From assembly GCF_904846345.1 (NCBI RefSeq), contig NZ_CAJHAJ010000003.1:124001-188000 (forward strand): 64,000 nt of DNA. The letters run 5' to 3'. This stretch comes from Psychrobacter maritimus (lineage in GTDB: Bacteria > Pseudomonadota > Gammaproteobacteria > Pseudomonadales > Moraxellaceae). The notes beneath the pieces were generated by a model. That model was not told the origin of the DNA, searched no databases, and saw only the letters and a list, made by a program, of their open reading frames with translations. Below are positions 25,766 to 34,135 of the stretch, one piece after another. Position 1 is the first letter of the stretch. The number at the start of each line of letters is the position of its first letter. A program made the position numbers and the translations under genes.

Positions 25766-27409
25766 ATGAGCAAAAAAAATGATACGACTGAGGACCAAGA
25801 GCTACAAGCCGTGAGTGACCAATTTAGTAAGCAAGTCATCGAGCAGCGCTTAACACCCAATCCGTTAAATCTCTTTTCTATGGACAAAGATACGCTGCGA
25901 TTGGCATTGGTCACCGCACAGTTTGCTCTGCGTGCCACGCGGCAACAAACACCGCCAACTATGAATAAACCAACAGGGTTATTGGTGCTGGTCAACGGTA
26001 TGGAGCAAGCAGGCAAGGGCACAGCCGTCACCCAACTACGGCAATGGGTCGACCCGCGTTTACTGAAAGTCGAGGCAACCATTGGTGATTGTCCCTTAGA
26101 GCATCAGCCGATTTGGCAGGCACATACCAAGGCGCTGCCGCGTCATGGCGATGTCATGGTTTATTTTGGTAACTGGTATGCTGATTTGCTCTATAACGTC
26201 ATGCGTATGGCAACCCTAGATGAAGATAATAAGGTTAAAAAAAGTAAGGATAAGAATAATAACCAGCTGAAAGATAAAGCCTTGCCTATTGGCCAATGGC
26301 AAGACTATTTGAAACAAGCGCTGACTAAGTTACAAGCCTTTGAACAAGACCTTGCTGCTAATCAAACCAAGCTGCTTAAATGCTGGTTTCATGTCAATAT
26401 CGAAACCTTGCAGGCGCGGCTAAATGACGACAAGGCTGATCCAGAGTTTTTATATCAAATTGATTGGAAAAGTAACAAGGTCGTCGAAACTTTTAATGAG
26501 GTGGCAACGGCGCTATTACGCCAGCAGGGAGATTGGATTATTATCGATGGTGATGACAAATCACAAGCCGCTATGCATTTTTGTCATCAAGTGTTGCAAG
26601 CGATGCAAACAGCGTTAGCAAGCAGTCGCATAGAGGAAAGCGAACAGCTAGAAAATGTTAAAAAATTCGAGCCAGTAAAAGTCCCTAAAACTTTGATAAA
26701 TATCGATGATACCGAGATAGATAAGTCTGAGTACCATGAAGCGCTTGCCGATAAACAAGCGCGCCTTGCTGAGTTGCTACGTGCGCGTAAGGGTCGGCAT
26801 GTGGTCTTTGCCTTTGAAGGTATGGATGCGGCTGGCAAGGGTGGCGCTATTAAAAGACTGGTTGCGCCGCTCGACCCACGCGAGTATCAGATTTATAATA
26901 TTGGTGCGCCGATGCTGTATGAATTACAACACCCTTATCTATGGCGATTTTGGACCAAACTGCCCAATGAGCAGGTCGATCGTATCAGCCGTATCGCTAT
27001 CTTTGACCGTACGTGGTATGGGCGCGTATTGGTCGAACGTATTGAGGATTTTGCGACCGATGCAGAATGGCAGCGCGCTTATGATGAAATCAATCGCTTT
27101 GAGGCGGATTTGGTAGCGGCTGGGACGATAGTTATCAAATACTGGCTTGCCATCGATAAGAAAGAGCAGCTTAAGCGTTTTGAGGCGCGCGAAGAGACCC
27201 CGCATAAGCAATTTAAATTGACCGATGATGATTGGCGCAATCGTGATAACTGGGCAGATTATGTGCAATCGGCAGCTGATATGCTGGCACGTACAAATAT
27301 AGAGGACGCTCCTTGGTGTGTCATCGCAACCAATGAAAAGCGGCAAGCGCGCCTAGATGTATTAGACCATGCCATTGAGCAGCTATCTTTAGCACTGCCT
27401 GATAACTGA
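25766..27409 (+). CDS. Two-domain polyphosphate kinase 2 (polyphosphate:AMP phosphotransferase)
   Basis: Tandem-domain PPK2 enzymes (class II, PAP) use polyphosphate to phosphorylate AMP to ADP. The product has 547 residues from ATG 25766, chosen because AGAGGGAG is too close to the ATG at 25760. Two PPK2 domains are visible: the first has a P-loop GMEQAGKGT (78-86) and YFGNWYADLLY, and the second has GMDAAGKGG (about 352-360), then IFDRTWYGRVLVER. A Lys/Asn-rich insertion interrupts the first domain near 155-170. By analogy with the Acinetobacter enzyme the C-terminal half is catalytic. A Pit carrier follows 660 bp downstream, linking polyphosphate use and phosphate uptake. Confidence 0.9.
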   Translation: MSKKNDTTEDQELQAVSDQFSKQVIEQRLTPNPLNLFSMDKDTLRLALVTAQFALRATRQQTPPTMNKPTGLLVLVNGMEQAGKGTAVTQLRQWVDPRLLKVEATIGDCPLEHQPIWQAHTKALPRHGDVMVYFGNWYADLLYNVMRMATLDEDNKVKKSKDKNNNQLKDKALPIGQWQDYLKQALTKLQAFEQDLAANQTKLLKCWFHVNIETLQARLNDDKADPEFLYQIDWKSNKVVETFNEVATALLRQQGDWIIIDGDDKSQAAMHFCHQVLQAMQTALASSRIEESEQLENVKKFEPVKVPKTLINIDDTEIDKSEYHEALADKQARLAELLRARKGRHVVFAFEGMDAAGKGGAIKRLVAPLDPREYQIYNIGAPMLYELQHPYLWRFWTKLPNEQVDRISRIAIFDRTWYGRVLVERIEDFATDAEWQRAYDEINRFEADLVAAGTIVIKYWLAIDKKEQLKRFEAREETPHKQFKLTDDDWRNRDNWADYVQSAADMLARTNIEDAPWCVIATNEKRQARLDVLDHAIEQLSLALPDN

Positions 27410-28071
27410 TTAAAAGGTTTGAGAATTGATTATATTTTGGCTCAGCCAAATTATAAAATATAACAACAAATTTTCACTAAATTGATAGGTTTTATCGCGC
27501 TTACATTCACAGTTACAAATCTCGCAATATCATCATGCATTCTGTGTCTATATTTAATATAATAGGCACATTATAAATTCTGCTTTCTACAAAATAGCTC
27601 AGCAGTCGGATACTGTATTTGTCATATAAATGCTTTAATCATTACTCACATATTTATCATAACCAACGCTATCACTATAAAAACCTAAGCCGCAAGCTGC
27701 TGTAATCGGACGATTTGGCAATACTACTTGCGGCTTTATGGCATTTTGTGTGATGGTTTTTTTACCTGATATTTTTATCACAAGCAAACTAAGCTAGATA
27801 TTAGTGCTAGGTATGAGTAGAAAATAATGGTAAACAGACGAAATTGTCTGAGTGATGGATCAATAAGGTATTGCAGGCTAGTTGTTTAAACCAATTTTCA
27901 AAGCAGTGGTTTAAAAAGTACTTCAATAAACAAGTTCAAAAAACAGTATTTCAAAAACACGTTGCGTACACGCTATCATAATATTGGGTGGTGAAAACAA
28001 CACCGTTCATAGCGCCGCAATGTCATCAATCACATATAATTTCAATCAGCTTACGCAGGACGTATCAACGT
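27410..28071. other. Long intergenic region before the Pit carrier
   Basis: These 660 bp are AT-rich. The only structure seen is AAGCCGCAAG (27687-27696) complementary to CTTGCGGCTT (27727-27736) around a 30-nt loop, without a T tract. It might be the remains of a terminator after the polyphosphate kinase gene or a leader hairpin of the Pit gene. No Pho-box is obvious. Confidence 0.4.
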
Positions 28072-29679
28072 ATGGGTATTAGCAGCAGTTCTACAGGACC
28101 AACCAAAGCAGTCGGTTCTATGAGAATCAATCTATTTTTTGCCATTTTACTGATTGCGATGACCGCTTACTTTTTATGGTGGGGTCTAGATTACACCATG
28201 CATCAGCAGACGACGCTATTTATCGTAGCGACGGCTTTTGGTGTGTTTATGGCATTCAATATCGGTGGTAATGACGTCGCCAACTCCTTTGGTACCTCAG
28301 TGGGTGCGGGGACGTTGACCATTCCGCAAGCCTTGGGTATCGCAGCGATATTTGAAGTATCAGGAGCGGTATTGGCAGGCGGTGAGGTGACGGATACTAT
28401 TCGAAGCGGCATTGTTGACCTAGATGGTCTGTCAGTGACACCCAACCAGTTTATTTATGTCATGCTCTCAGCGCTTATCGCTGCTGCATTTTGGTTGTTA
28501 TTTGCGACCAAAAAAGGTCTGCCAGTGTCAACCACTCACGCCATTATCGGCGGTGTGGTTGGTAGCTCCATTGTATTAGGCATCTCGTTAGGTGGCACCG
28601 AAATGGCGTTATCTACGGTGAATTGGGGCACGATTGGAACGATTGCTATCTCTTGGGTCATATCACCGTTACTCGGCGGCGTCTTCTCCTACCTTTTATA
28701 TGGCCAAATTAAGAAAAATATCATTGAATATAATGATAGAACAGAAGCGCACATTGCGACGCTAAAAGGCGATAAAAAAACCTTAAAACAAAATCACAAA
28801 GAGTATTTGGATGGTCTGACCGAATCAGAACAACTGGCTTATACCTCAGCGATGTTACGTGATCAAGAAATCTATAAAGATGATGATTGCGACGTTGAAG
28901 ATTTAGAAACCGATTATTACAAACAGCTTTATGAAATTGAAAACGAGCGCAGCAACCTCGATACCCTAAAAGCATTAAAGCAATGGGTACCTATTATTGC
29001 GGCTGCTGGCGGCGCGGTCATGGCCTCTCTGGTTATCTTTAAAGGCTTAAAGAATGTCAATAATGGCATGACGACGCTGCAAGGCTTTTTAATCATGGGC
29101 ATGATTGCAGCGCTAGTTTGGCTTGCGACCTATATCTATACCAAGAGTATCCGCGGTAAGCATAAGGAAGATTTGACCAAAGCGACGTTTATTATGTTTA
29201 GCTGGATGCAAGTCTTTACCGCGTCAGCCTTTGCCTTTAGTCACGGCTCAAACGATATCGCCAACGCCGTCGGTCCTTTTGCGGCGATTATGGACGTTAT
29301 CCGTACCAATAGCATTGCTACTGAAGCGGCAGTACCACCTGCAGTTATGTTGACCTTTGGTGTGGCGCTAATCGTTGGTCTTTGGTTTATCGGTAAAGAA
29401 GTGATTCAAACCGTCGGTACCAACTTGGCAAAAATGCATCCGGCTTCTGGCTTCTCAGCGGAATTGGCTGCTGCTGCTGTGGTAATGGGCGCTTCGACCA
29501 TGGGGCTGCCGGTATCGAGTACGCATACCTTAGTTGGCGCGGTACTTGGCATCGGTATTGTCAATAGAGATACCAACTGGGCACTGATGAAGCCTATCGG
29601 TTTAGCATGGATAATTACCCTTCCTGCCGCCGCTTCAATGTCAGCTATCAGCTATATTTTCTTAAGTAATATTTTTTAA
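28072..29679 (+). CDS. pit: Inorganic phosphate transporter, PiT family
   Basis: PiT carriers import phosphate (as metal-phosphate) with a proton or sodium ion. From ATG 28072, preceded by CAGGACG, the product has 535 residues; a GTG-initiated frame from 27988 is less likely. The duplicated PHO4 signature is clear: GGNDVANSFGTSVGAG near residue 60 and HGSNDIANAVGPFAA near residue 395, with matching VSTTHAIIGGVVG and VSSTHTLVGAVLG. An acidic cytoplasmic loop of about 100 residues (about 210-310) separates the halves. No phoU-like or DUF47 gene accompanies it. Substrate is inferred from the family; sulfate permeases share the fold. Confidence 0.9.
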   Translation: MGISSSSTGPTKAVGSMRINLFFAILLIAMTAYFLWWGLDYTMHQQTTLFIVATAFGVFMAFNIGGNDVANSFGTSVGAGTLTIPQALGIAAIFEVSGAVLAGGEVTDTIRSGIVDLDGLSVTPNQFIYVMLSALIAAAFWLLFATKKGLPVSTTHAIIGGVVGSSIVLGISLGGTEMALSTVNWGTIGTIAISWVISPLLGGVFSYLLYGQIKKNIIEYNDRTEAHIATLKGDKKTLKQNHKEYLDGLTESEQLAYTSAMLRDQEIYKDDDCDVEDLETDYYKQLYEIENERSNLDTLKALKQWVPIIAAAGGAVMASLVIFKGLKNVNNGMTTLQGFLIMGMIAALVWLATYIYTKSIRGKHKEDLTKATFIMFSWMQVFTASAFAFSHGSNDIANAVGPFAAIMDVIRTNSIATEAAVPPAVMLTFGVALIVGLWFIGKEVIQTVGTNLAKMHPASGFSAELAAAAVVMGASTMGLPVSSTHTLVGAVLGIGIVNRDTNWALMKPIGLAWIITLPAAASMSAISYIFLSNIF

Positions 29680-29814
29680 GACAAAGTTTTTTAAATGACA
29701 CTTTTAAAACCATGTTTTTAGAATAGTGTTCTTAAGGTGGTTTTTTAAATTAAAGCCGTATGAGTTTTTAACAAGATTCTAACGGTGAGACTTTACTACT
29801 TTATTTAACAGCAT

Positions 29815-29855
29815 AAAAAACGCTTATCAGCATCATGCCGATAAGCGTTTTTTTA
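29815..29855. terminator. Bidirectional intrinsic terminator
   Basis: AAAAAACGCTTATC pairs with GATAAGCGTTTTTTT. It lies between pit (+) and the XRE-aminotransferase gene (-). Confidence 0.9.
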
Positions 29856-29890
29856 TATCAAAATGAAAATTAGTTTAATCAAAATGAGTT

Positions 29891-31549
29891 CTATTCGGTG
29901 CCAAACTGTTTACGCTTTTTGGCAAAGAAGCGGTCTAAGCGATCCATGGCATCTTCTAAATCGTGCAGGTTGGGCAAAAATACCAAGCGGAAATGGTCGG
30001 GTGCATCCCAGTTAAAGCCAGTGCCTTGTACCAGCAAGACGTTTTCTTCTACCAATAAATCCATCATAAACGCCATATCATCTTCGATAGGGTAGACTTC
30101 AGGATCCATCTTTGGAAAGCAATAAAACGCCCCTTGCGGCATGGTGCAAGAAATACCTTTAATGGCGTTTAAGCGTGAGACCGCCATTTCACGCTGCTTA
30201 TACAGGCGCCCTTTTTTAGAGGTCAAATCTTTCATACTTTGATAACCGCCCATCGCGGTTTGAATGGCATATTGCCCTTGGACGTTTGAACATAGACGCA
30301 TAGACGCCAGCATATCCAAACCTTCAATAAAGTCAGCAGCGTGGTGTTTTTTACCAGAAACCATCATCCAACCAGCGCGGAAACCTGCGATACGATGCGA
30401 CTTTGATAGACCGTTGTAAGACAGCACAAGCACATCATCGGTCAAGGTGCTCATCGGCGTATGTTCCATATCATCATAGAGAATACGGTCATAAATCTCA
30501 TCGGCCATGATGATTAAATCATGCTCTTTTGCCACCTCAATAATCTGCAGCAGCAATTCATCGCTATACAGTGCACCCGTTGGATTATTGGGATTAATAA
30601 CCACGATGCCTTTGGTTTTAGAAGTGATTTTAGATTTGATGTCCTCGATATCAGGATGCCAATTGTCGTCTTCATTACAGCGATAGTGCACTGCTGTACC
30701 GCCTGCTAAGTTGGCGGCTGCCGTCCAAAGTGGGTAATCAGGCATTGGCACCAGGACTTCATCGCCATCATTCATCAGCGCTTGCATGGTCATGACAATC
30801 AGCTCAGAGACGCCATTACCCAAATACACATCACGCACATCGACAGCAGATAGCAGGCCTTTTGATTGATAATATTGCAAGACCGCTTTACGGGCCGCAA
30901 AAATCCCTTGTGAGTCTGAATATCCCGTCGCTTCTGGCAGATTCATCGCCACATCACGCAAAATCTCATGCGGTGCTTCAAGACCGAACGGGGCAGGGTT
31001 ACCAATATTAAGCTTTAAAATACGCTTACCTTCGGCTTCCATTTTATTAGCCGTCTGCAGCAGAGGACCGCGAATATCGTAACAAACGTTTTGTAATTTA
31101 TCGGATTTTTTTATTGTGTTCATAGAGTGCCCACTCATAGGGTTGTTTTGTGAATGTGATGCTGCTTGATTTGTCGTTGGTTGAGCGTTGCTAACTTGCT
31201 TGCTAGAGGCTGCATTTTTATTATGAGCATTTATGCTTTGAGTTAAATCTGCGTTGCTAGCAATATTGCTATCGATGTCTATATTGCTATTAGCTGCATT
31301 TTGCAGCTCACCACGCAAAAGGTACCCTTCGCTACAGCCTAAGATACGCGCTAAAGTCGGCAGCTTCGATGATACGATGCCATTGGTGCCGCGTTCCCAG
31401 TTAGAGATAGCACCGCGACTGACCTTTGCGCCTGCTGCGGTCATCGCTTGCGCCAATTGCTCGGCAGTCATGCCTTTATCGCGGCGCAGTTGTACCAATC
31501 GTTCGGCTTGCGTGCCTTTGTTCGCCTGCAACTCTTTGCTATCAGCCAT
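29891..31549 (-). CDS. XRE-type DNA-binding domain fused to an AlaA-like alanine aminotransferase
   Basis: The first 80 residues are a Cro/C1-type helix-turn-helix (TAEQLAQAMTAAGAKVSRGAISNWERG). A polar Ser/Asn/Gln linker (about 83-145) follows, then about 405 residues of class I/II aminotransferase very close to AlaA, which makes alanine from pyruvate with glutamate. PLP lysine is K383 in GLSKSHRIAGFRAGW; INPNNPTGALYS and MADEIYDRI are the usual cofactor motifs. Escherichia coli AlaA lacks the DNA-binding part. AAGGTG precedes ATG 31549. An internal ATG at 31123 could give an enzyme-only product. An array of ATGCAAG half-sites in its own upstream region suggests autoregulation (inference). 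Confidence 0.9.
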   Translation of the reverse strand: MADSKELQANKGTQAERLVQLRRDKGMTAEQLAQAMTAAGAKVSRGAISNWERGTNGIVSSKLPTLARILGCSEGYLLRGELQNAANSNIDIDSNIASNADLTQSINAHNKNAASSKQVSNAQPTTNQAASHSQNNPMSGHSMNTIKKSDKLQNVCYDIRGPLLQTANKMEAEGKRILKLNIGNPAPFGLEAPHEILRDVAMNLPEATGYSDSQGIFAARKAVLQYYQSKGLLSAVDVRDVYLGNGVSELIVMTMQALMNDGDEVLVPMPDYPLWTAAANLAGGTAVHYRCNEDDNWHPDIEDIKSKITSKTKGIVVINPNNPTGALYSDELLLQIIEVAKEHDLIIMADEIYDRILYDDMEHTPMSTLTDDVLVLSYNGLSKSHRIAGFRAGWMMVSGKKHHAADFIEGLDMLASMRLCSNVQGQYAIQTAMGGYQSMKDLTSKKGRLYKQREMAVSRLNAIKGISCTMPQGAFYCFPKMDPEVYPIEDDMAFMMDLLVEENVLLVQGTGFNWDAPDHFRLVFLPNLHDLEDAMDRLDRFFAKKRKQFGTE

Positions 31550-31631
31550 CGTTATTTACACCTTTTATTAACCAATCAATGCGTTTGTAATGAAATATGA
31601 CAATAGAATACTTAGCCATAAACCAGTACTA

Positions 31632-31732
31632 ATGCAAGATATTATTGCAAATGAACTTTCAATGCAAGTATCAAGATGAATATCCGTAAAATTAATTTTA
31701 AAGTTATAAGACAATGCAAGAATAACTTGCAT
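31632..31732. promoter_or_regulatory. ATGCAAG half-site array, candidate operator
   Basis: A perfect inverted repeat ATGCAAG-N5-CTTGCAT occupies 31714-31732. A related site ATGCAAG-N5-ATTGCAA lies at 31632-31650 with the same spacing, and a lone ATGCAAG is at 31662-31668. All lie 83-183 bp upstream of the XRE-aminotransferase start. The form fits a dimeric helix-turn-helix regulator. Confidence 0.6.
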
Positions 31733-31932
31733 TTAAGGTTGGATGATTAGCTTTTAGAATTTTTTAAACAAATTTGGTGCTAAATGGTGAGTGAAATAAG
31801 AAGTTATTAAACCAGTAATAATGAATTGAGAGTATGTAAATAAGTAATGTGCTAATGAAATAAAATTACAACTTTACTCATTTAGGCGGCAAGATAATTT
31901 GTTATATTTTACTTCTCTATCTAAATAATTTT

Positions 31933-31956
31933 CTCAAGACCTCAAGACCTCAAGAC
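31933..31956. repeat. 8-bp tandem repeat, three copies
   Basis: CTCAAGAC is repeated three times head to tail and followed by CTTAAG. It lies in the 590-bp spacer between the XRE-aminotransferase gene and msrB. It is a possible site of length variation. Confidence 0.8.
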
Positions 31957-32135
31957 CTTAAGCTCTCAGCTGGCAAGTTGCGCACCTTTATAATAACTAC
32001 CTTGAATAGTCAGCTGTTAAGCAGCAGATAAAGGCTATCATTTTCATAAAACCAACGATAACGTTTTTCGAGAAAATGACAAACAACAAACGAGATAGCC
32101 ACTTATTTCATCCAAATATTCCATAAGGATAAACG

Positions 32136-32561
32136 ATGCAAGACAATCAATTAAGCAAAGAAGAAATTAGCCAGTTGACCGAAGCGGACTGGAAAGAGCG
32201 CCTGAGTGCCGATGAGTATCATGTGATGCGTGAGAAGGGCACAGAGCGTCCATTTACTGGCGTTTATAATGACGTCAATGATAAAGGTATCTACCGCTGT
32301 AAAGGCTGCGGTGCCAGCTTGTTTGAGTCGGACAGTAAGTTTGATGCCGGTTGTGGCTGGCCAAGCTTCGATCAAGGTATCGATAATGGCGCCATCGATG
32401 AACACGTCGATGATTCGCTAGGCATGCGCCGTACGGAAGTCACGTGCAGCAATTGCGGCGCGCATTTGGGTCACGTATTCCCTGATGGACCACGTGAGAC
32501 CACTGGCATGCGCTACTGCATCAACTCGTTATCTATCGATTTGGATAAAACTGAAGAATAA
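32136..32561 (+). CDS. msrB: Peptide methionine-R-sulfoxide reductase
   Basis: MsrB reduces the R-epimer of methionine sulfoxide in oxidised proteins, using thioredoxin. The 141-residue product has two structural zinc CxxC pairs (CKGCG and CSNCG), the signature GCGWPSF, the [10 protein letters not shown] loop and catalytic C128 in [18 protein letters not shown] precedes the ATG. It stands next to a peroxidase gene but a terminator separates them. Shared response to oxidative stress is an inference from function. Confidence 0.96.
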   Translation: MQDNQLSKEEISQLTEADWKERLSADEYHVMREKGTERPFTGVYNDVNDKGIYRCKGCGASLFESDSKFDAGCGWPSFDQGIDNGAIDEHVDDSLGMRRTEVTCSNCGAHLGHVFPDGPRETTGMRYCINSLSIDLDKTEE

Positions 32562-32622
32562 ATGTCAATATAGTCAGTAGTTTGGCTAAAATTAGTATTT
32601 TAGCCAAAGTTAGACTGATAAG

Positions 32623-32649
32623 AAGGAAGTACGTGGTGCTTCCTTTTTT
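32623..32649 (+). terminator. Intrinsic terminator after msrB
   Basis: AAGGAAG pairs with CTTCCTT around a 9-nt loop, followed by T residues. A second hairpin, TTGGCTAAAA/TTTTAGCCAA (32582-32607), lies just upstream without a T tract. Confidence 0.7.
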
Positions 32650-32713
32650 CTTATAAGCCTGCAAATTTCTTATCAACCTGAAGACAATAAAACAATCAAT
32701 TTAAGGATGAATG

Positions 32714-33199
32714 ATGAGCACTATTTACGATTTTACCGCTGAACGTATGGACGGCACCTCGCAAGCCTTTACTGATTATAAAGGTAAGGTGCTATTAATC
32801 GTCAATACCGCCAGTAAATGTGGCTTTACCCCGCAATTTGAAGGGTTAGAGGCGTTGTATCAACAATATAAAGATAAAGGATTGGTAGTGATTGGTTTCC
32901 CTTGTAACCAGTTCGGCGCTCAAGACCCCGGCACTAACGATGAGATTGGTGCGTTTTGCCAAAAGAACTATGGTGTCAGCTTTCCGATGATGGCTAAGGT
33001 TGATGTCAATGGCGATGATGCCCATCCGATTTTTGCATGGCTAAAAAATCAAAAGGGCGGGCTGCTGACAGACGGTATCAAATGGAACTTTACTAAGTTT
33101 TTAATTGGTATAGATGGGCAAGTCATTGACCGTTATGCGCCAACCACCAAGCCTGAAGCGCTTAAATCCGATATTGAGCAAGCGCTAGCAGGGAAATAG
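32714..33199 (+). CDS. Glutathione peroxidase family (thioredoxin-dependent peroxidase, BtuE-like)
   Basis: This thiol peroxidase reduces hydrogen peroxide or organic hydroperoxides; bacterial members usually use thioredoxin. Of two adjacent ATGs, 32714 is better spaced from AAGGA, giving 161 residues. The peroxidatic Cys is C36 in ASKCGFTPQ (selenocysteine in animal enzymes). GFPCNQFG (C64) and a candidate resolving C82 (GAFCQ) follow, and the Trp/Asn of the catalytic tetrad are in KWNFTKFL. No signal peptide is present, so it is cytoplasmic. Confidence 0.94.
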   Translation: MSTIYDFTAERMDGTSQAFTDYKGKVLLIVNTASKCGFTPQFEGLEALYQQYKDKGLVVIGFPCNQFGAQDPGTNDEIGAFCQKNYGVSFPMMAKVDVNGDDAHPIFAWLKNQKGGLLTDGIKWNFTKFLIGIDGQVIDRYAPTTKPEALKSDIEQALAGK

Positions 33200-33217
33200 C
33201 CGATAAGCTGAAAAATT

Positions 33218-33246
33218 ATTGGTTTTGTATAAAATATAAAACCAAT
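33218..33246 (+). terminator. Possible weak terminator after the peroxidase gene
   Basis: ATTGGTTTT pairs with AAAACCAAT around an 11-nt AT-rich loop. No T tract follows, so termination here is uncertain. Confidence 0.35.
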
Positions 33247-33314
33247 GAAAACAGAGGCTTGCCTGTAAAATTAATAAATTCAGCAAAAATAGTTAAGAAA
33301 AGGGCAAATACTGT

Positions 33315-33342
33315 TTGACAGCCATGTGTAAATCTATATAAT
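33315..33342 (+). promoter_or_regulatory. Near-consensus sigma-70 promoter of the tRNA pair
   Basis: TTGACA (33315-33320) and TATAAT (33337-33342) are both perfect consensus hexamers with a 16-bp spacer. Start of transcription is expected near 33349, giving a leader of about 170 nt before tRNA-Val. Confidence 0.9.
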
Positions 33343-33519
33343 ACACACCCACAGCAAGGGGCTTTATTGATAAAGCAAGTTGCTGTCGGAAACGCTCATT
33401 AAGACGTTTCAAAATTAACCATAGCGTGACAACTATAGTTAATAAAAGCTTTAGAAAATCTTATTTAAATGATTTTCTTTTGCGAAGCTAAAAAGCACTG
33501 CTTTTTGATATGCTTCTCA

Positions 33520-33595
33520 GGGTGATTAGCTCAGTTGGTAGAGCGTCTGCCTTACACGCAGAATGTCGGCGGTTCGAATCCGTCATCACCCACCA
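33520..33595 (+). tRNA. tRNA-Val (anticodon UAC)
   Basis: This 76-nt cloverleaf has acceptor arms GGGTGAT/ATCACCC, a D-loop AGCTCAGTTGGTAGAGC, the anticodon loop CTTACAC (anticodon TAC), a T-loop GGTTCGAATCC and an encoded CCA. It is followed 54 bp later by tRNA-Asp in the same transcript. Confidence 0.97.
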
Positions 33596-33649
33596 CTCTT
33601 TTAGCGAGTGCGTCCTATTGATAAGGACAAGATGCTAAAAACGACCTAA

Positions 33650-33726
33650 GCAGCGGTAGTTCAGTTGGTTAGAATACCGGCCTGTCACGCCGGGGGTCGC
33701 GGGTTCGAGTCCCGTCCGCTGCGCCA
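33650..33726 (+). tRNA. tRNA-Asp (anticodon GUC)
   Basis: This 77-nt cloverleaf has acceptor arms GCAGCGG/CCGCTGC, G discriminator, anticodon loop CTGTCAC (anticodon GTC), T-loop GGTTCGAGTCC and an encoded CCA. It is the last gene before the iron-uptake block. Confidence 0.97.
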
Positions 33727-33768
33727 TATTTAAAACGAATTTAGACTTTCGAGTTTAAGCAAGTTTCG

Positions 33769-33799
33769 CCTCAAGTATTAGTTTACTTGAGGTTTTTTT
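33769..33799 (+). terminator. Intrinsic terminator of the tRNA operon
   Basis: CCTCAAGTA pairs with TACTTGAGG, followed by seven T residues. Confidence 0.9.
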
Positions 33800-33887
33800 G
33801 TGTCTGATTTTTCTTTTAGAGCTTTTGTCTATAAGGGCTTGGCGCCTTCCCTCGATTGGTCTTTACGAAATGGTCTACTCTTTAACA

Positions 33888-33980
33888 ATGCATAAATGAT
33901 AATTTTTTATGCATGCATTCTCCCTTTTGGAAATCGGTGACCAAGTGCTCAGTGACCAAACGGTGACCATTTTGTGACCA
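33888..33980. repeat. GTGACCA direct-repeat array near a small inverted repeat
   Basis: GTGACCA occurs at 33937, 33952, 33963 and 33974 (steps of 15, 11 and 11 bp). Just before it is ATGCATAAA/TTTATGCAT (33888-33914). The rest of the 400-bp spacer to the reductase gene has no gene that I can support. Arm-type integrase or regulator sites are possible. Confidence 0.55.
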
Positions 33981-34135
33981 AGGTTGTTAAAGTTTGATGA
34001 CGTTCATAAAGTAATCGTCGTCTAGGATATTATAATCTGGCCTGCGAATGAGTTGATGACCACGTCAGAACCTTAACACTAATAGCCCTCAAATCATTGT
34101 TAATACAACTCGGATTTTTGAAGGTGAATAGCATA

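Noticed and set aside
26939-27346. 135-codon minus-strand ORF
   Set aside because: It is antisense to the second PPK2 domain, which is strongly conserved.
32571-32582. Fourth copy of the dispersed repeat after msrB
   Set aside because: Only the first bases (ATAGTCAGT) match; the core and arms are absent, so the match is probably chance.
33937-33980. CRISPR-like reading of the GTGACCA repeats
   Set aside because: Repeats of 7 bp at 11-15 bp steps are far too short, and there are no spacers or cas genes.
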